A DNA stretch of 64,000 nucleotides from Daphnia pulex (lineage: Eukaryota; Arthropoda; Branchiopoda; Diplostraca; Daphniidae), in the NCBI RefSeq assembly GCF_021134715.1, contig NC_060021.1, positions 6,666,501 through 6,730,500 of the forward strand, read 5' to 3'. A model generated the notes under the pieces. The model had not been told where the DNA came from, did not search any database, and saw only the letters and a list, made by a program, of their open reading frames with translations. This document shows, in pieces, positions 62,001-64,000 of the stretch (within the stretch, counting starts at the first letter, position 1; every line of letters starts with the position of its first letter). The position numbers and the translations under genes are program-made.

Positions 62001-63123
62001 AAACATTTATTTTTTCTTGCTGACCCACTTAAAATTACTAATTGAAAAATAAAAACCAATACGACAGGTTTATTTTACACATGGACGATCAGTCTCTTGT
62101 TCAAGTCAACATCACCATTAAATCTGGAGAGCGATTAATTCAATTCAATACCAAAACATTTTCTACTTCGTCTTCAGCGCGTTTTATCCAAACTGAAGTG
62201 CGGGATGTCGACGCTGGAACGTGAGTTGCTTCTTTTTCAACTTAAGCCAAAACAAAGTCTTATAGATAATTATTCACAAATAAGGTACGACATCTTCATT
62301 CCTCGTCAAAATGGTGATGTGATCATGGAAAATCCGGATGGACAAATCACAGTTTTACAAGGCGGTTCCTACACGTTCGTCGCTCAACAGACTCACTCAA
62401 ATCCTCAACTTATCGATCTCAAAAGCAATGTACGAACAATCCTACTAAATTATTTTATTGAAGTTGATTCTATTTAATTTGATAATTTTTTTATATTTAA
62501 TTAAGCAGCTCTTAATGCCGGTGCAAGTGACTCCGGCTAGTTCCGTACACATGCTGTGGTTGGTGCCGCAATATTTTATCATGACAATTGCTGAAGTCAT
62601 GTTCTCCGTCACGGGATTACAATTCTCCTTCACACAAGTAAATCATTTAAATGCTGAGAAAAAAAATCCGGCCCTGTAAATAACAATTATAACGTAAATT
62701 GAATTTTGATTCAGGCCCCGGCTAGTATGCAATCTGTCATGCAAGCCGCTTGGCTCTTAACGATCGCGTTTGGTAACCTGATTGTTATCATCGTCGCTGA
62801 AGCAAAGGGAATACCCAGACAGGTGCAGTCTAATTAATACGGCGATAATTGCAGTCACGTAATCGACTTTCTATTAATTCAATTGTTTTCTCTAGTCAAT
62901 GGAGTTCTTCCTATTCGCCGGACTGATGGCAGTCGACATGCTCTTCTTTTTCTATTTGGCCAGCAATTACACTTATGTCGAGTCTGAGAAAGGCGAGAAA
63001 GGTGGCGACGACGCTAAGAAAGTACCTGATCGTTTTCCTTCATCCGTCAAACTTGGCACTGACAATTCAGAGAAGCCAGTAGGGACGGAGAACAAGGGAT
63101 TCTCCGATGACACACCCATGTAA
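59041..63123 (+). CDS. SLC15/POT proton-coupled peptide transporter, copy 2
   Basis: Exons: 59041-59079, 59540-59618, 59694-59835, 59909-59992, 60076-60350, one of 60488-60570 or 60791-60873, 60999-61166, 61232-61477, 61546-61806, 61889-61992, 62068-62220, 62285-62429, 62509-62637, 62715-62822 and 62896-63123. Either choice of the alternative exon gives 747 residues. NEFCERFSYYGMK, FGAILADTYLGKF and FYFAINAGSL mark a proton-coupled oligopeptide transporter with a large extracellular domain in the second half. It is clearly paralogous to copy 1. Exon 4 here corresponds to two exons of copy 1. The C-terminal tail is longer and more charged than in copy 1. Confidence 0.93.
60488..60570 (+). CDS. 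Alternative exon 6a of SLC15 copy 2
   Basis: An 83-nt exon with TGATTAG acceptor and GTAAGT donor, encoding a segment with FFAGKWNYKIRPAEGNVMVD. It enters in phase 1 and leaves in phase 0, exactly as exon 6b and as the single equivalent exon of copy 1 (54780-54862). It resembles copy 1 more closely (FFGKWNYKMRPTEGNIMVD). Confidence 0.85.
60791..60873 (+). CDS. Alternative exon 6b of SLC15 copy 2
   Basis: A second 83-nt exon, 220 bp further on, with a CTTATCCAG acceptor and a weaker GTACTT donor. It encodes FFSGRGCYKMREAAGNIMVQ and leads to the same next exon (60999). Including both 6a and 6b would add 166 nt and break the frame, so the two should be mutually exclusive. Confidence 0.85.
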
Positions 63124-63838
63124 AGGATTTTTTTTTTTGTTAGATGTGGACGGTAATGAAATATGAGACTTTTTACTTTTTAAAACATACTATCTCTGTT
63201 TATACAGTGCCCATGTAGAAATTATGTCTAGTTCTTTCACACTATGCACTTAATTATACACGACGAATCTCCTTTATTATTATCAAACTAATTATTTGTA
63301 TTGGTGGAGAAATTCTTAATTCGAACGTTTTCGGAATCTTGAAACCAGAACTTGAACAATGGTCGCTGTACAAACATTCTGGATTCTGTGTAAATTTTTC
63401 AACGTATTCTGCTTTGCTAGTCACGTAGTACAATAATTCCCATAACAGGAAAACAAGTCTAGACAAAGGAGAGAAAAATAACGAAAACTTGAAACTTAGT
63501 GCTGAGACCAATTATATGTTATCTAGGCTACCGTACTGTGCGCTTGCATGATTTTTAATTTATTGCGTGACATCGGGTTCACACATTTCACTGGTCTTGA
63601 TCTATCTTAGCATTTATTTCTTACCTTATAGCACGCGGTGTCTGATATCTGTCTGACATCTATTGACAATTGACAGGAGAAATTGATCGTTATCTCATGT
63701 CTAATCAGCATGTGCGCAATAATTAAACTCGGCTTTTTCACTTCAACATCATGGTGTCAATCTTGTTGGTTTTATTGAAAACGAACTTGAATCTGCTGTC
63801 CAGGAGCCAGTAGGATTGAGGCACTTGGCGGAATCAAA
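63124..63838. other. 3' flank of SLC15 copy 2
   Basis: This holds the 3' untranslated region of copy 2 and spacer. No coding exon, RNA gene or clear polyadenylation hexamer is seen. Confidence 0.5.
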
Positions 63839-63938
63839 ATGAGCCGTAAATCGTCCTCTTCTTCGTCTGACAGTGAAGTGTCGGTTGAGAAAGTTGTTCC
63901 TCCACTCCATGATGAATCAACAACGTCTCACCCTACTC
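63839..63938 (+). CDS. Possible first coding exon of a further gene (partial)
   Basis: An ATG opens a Ser-rich then acidic segment (MSRKSSSSSSDSEVSVEKV) that runs 100 nt to a GTAATT donor. If unspliced it reaches a stop three codons later. A possible acceptor follows near 63981. The window ends too soon to identify the gene. A third SLC15 copy is possible, because the first two begin with short N-terminal exons, but nothing here proves it. Confidence 0.3.
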
Positions 63939-64000
63939 GTAATTAAATAGTTGAATTTCTAATTAATAGTGAATTTATTTCAGTTCAAAAATGTTAATTA

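Noticed and set aside
1-64000. CRISPR arrays, bacterial operons, riboswitches or rRNA genes
   Set aside because: No regularly spaced repeats, no ribosome-binding-site gene chains and no rRNA-like sequence; the window is eukaryotic nuclear DNA.

Overview
The window looks like nuclear DNA of a crustacean, most likely a water flea of the Daphnia type. Genes are compact and intron-rich with many introns of 60-150 bp, intergenic DNA is AT-rich and full of homopolymers, and several proteins match arthropod or animal families closely: p130Cas, CIB2, MALT1 paracaspase, White-type ABCG and SLC15. The genus is an inference from gene style; no database search was possible. Gene models were built by reading splice sites and checking that reading frames join.

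Layout. 1-4.9 kb holds no gene I can support. 4.9-5.7 kb has a tentative small minus-strand gene. 6.5-8.2 kb is a five-exon CIB2-like calcium-binding gene (+). 9.5-12.1 kb is a nine-exon MALT1-type paracaspase (-). 15.2-33.4 kb is one long p130Cas/BCAR1 gene (+); its first intron of about 13 kb contains an alternative first exon, two identical tRNA-Arg(TCG) genes on the minus strand and a dispersed repeat. 34.0-35.8 kb is ZC3H15 (-). 36.6-42.6 kb is a tandem pair of White-like ABCG half-transporters (+). 43.0-44.3 kb is a two-CUB-domain protein (-), 44.7-46.8 kb a coiled-coil protein (-), 47.9-48.4 kb a small secreted BPSL0067/NlpC-P60-like protein (+) of probable bacterial ancestry, and 48.8-50.5 kb a divergent mitotic cyclin (-). 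53.6-63.1 kb is a tandem pair of SLC15/POT peptide transporters (+). A possible first exon of another gene lies at 63.8 kb.

The genes do not form one pathway. The notable architecture is two tandem duplications of transporters in different states. The ABCG pair keeps near-identical blocks next to diverged ones, which suggests gene conversion. The SLC15 pair has diverged further: the second copy carries two tandem versions of one 83-nt exon that look mutually exclusive, and the first copy has one extra intron.

A dispersed repeat family occurs at 12.4, 16.9-18.2 and 51.7-52.9 kb. Two of the three loci are flanked by unrelated direct repeats of about 70-77 bp, which look like unusually long target-site duplications.
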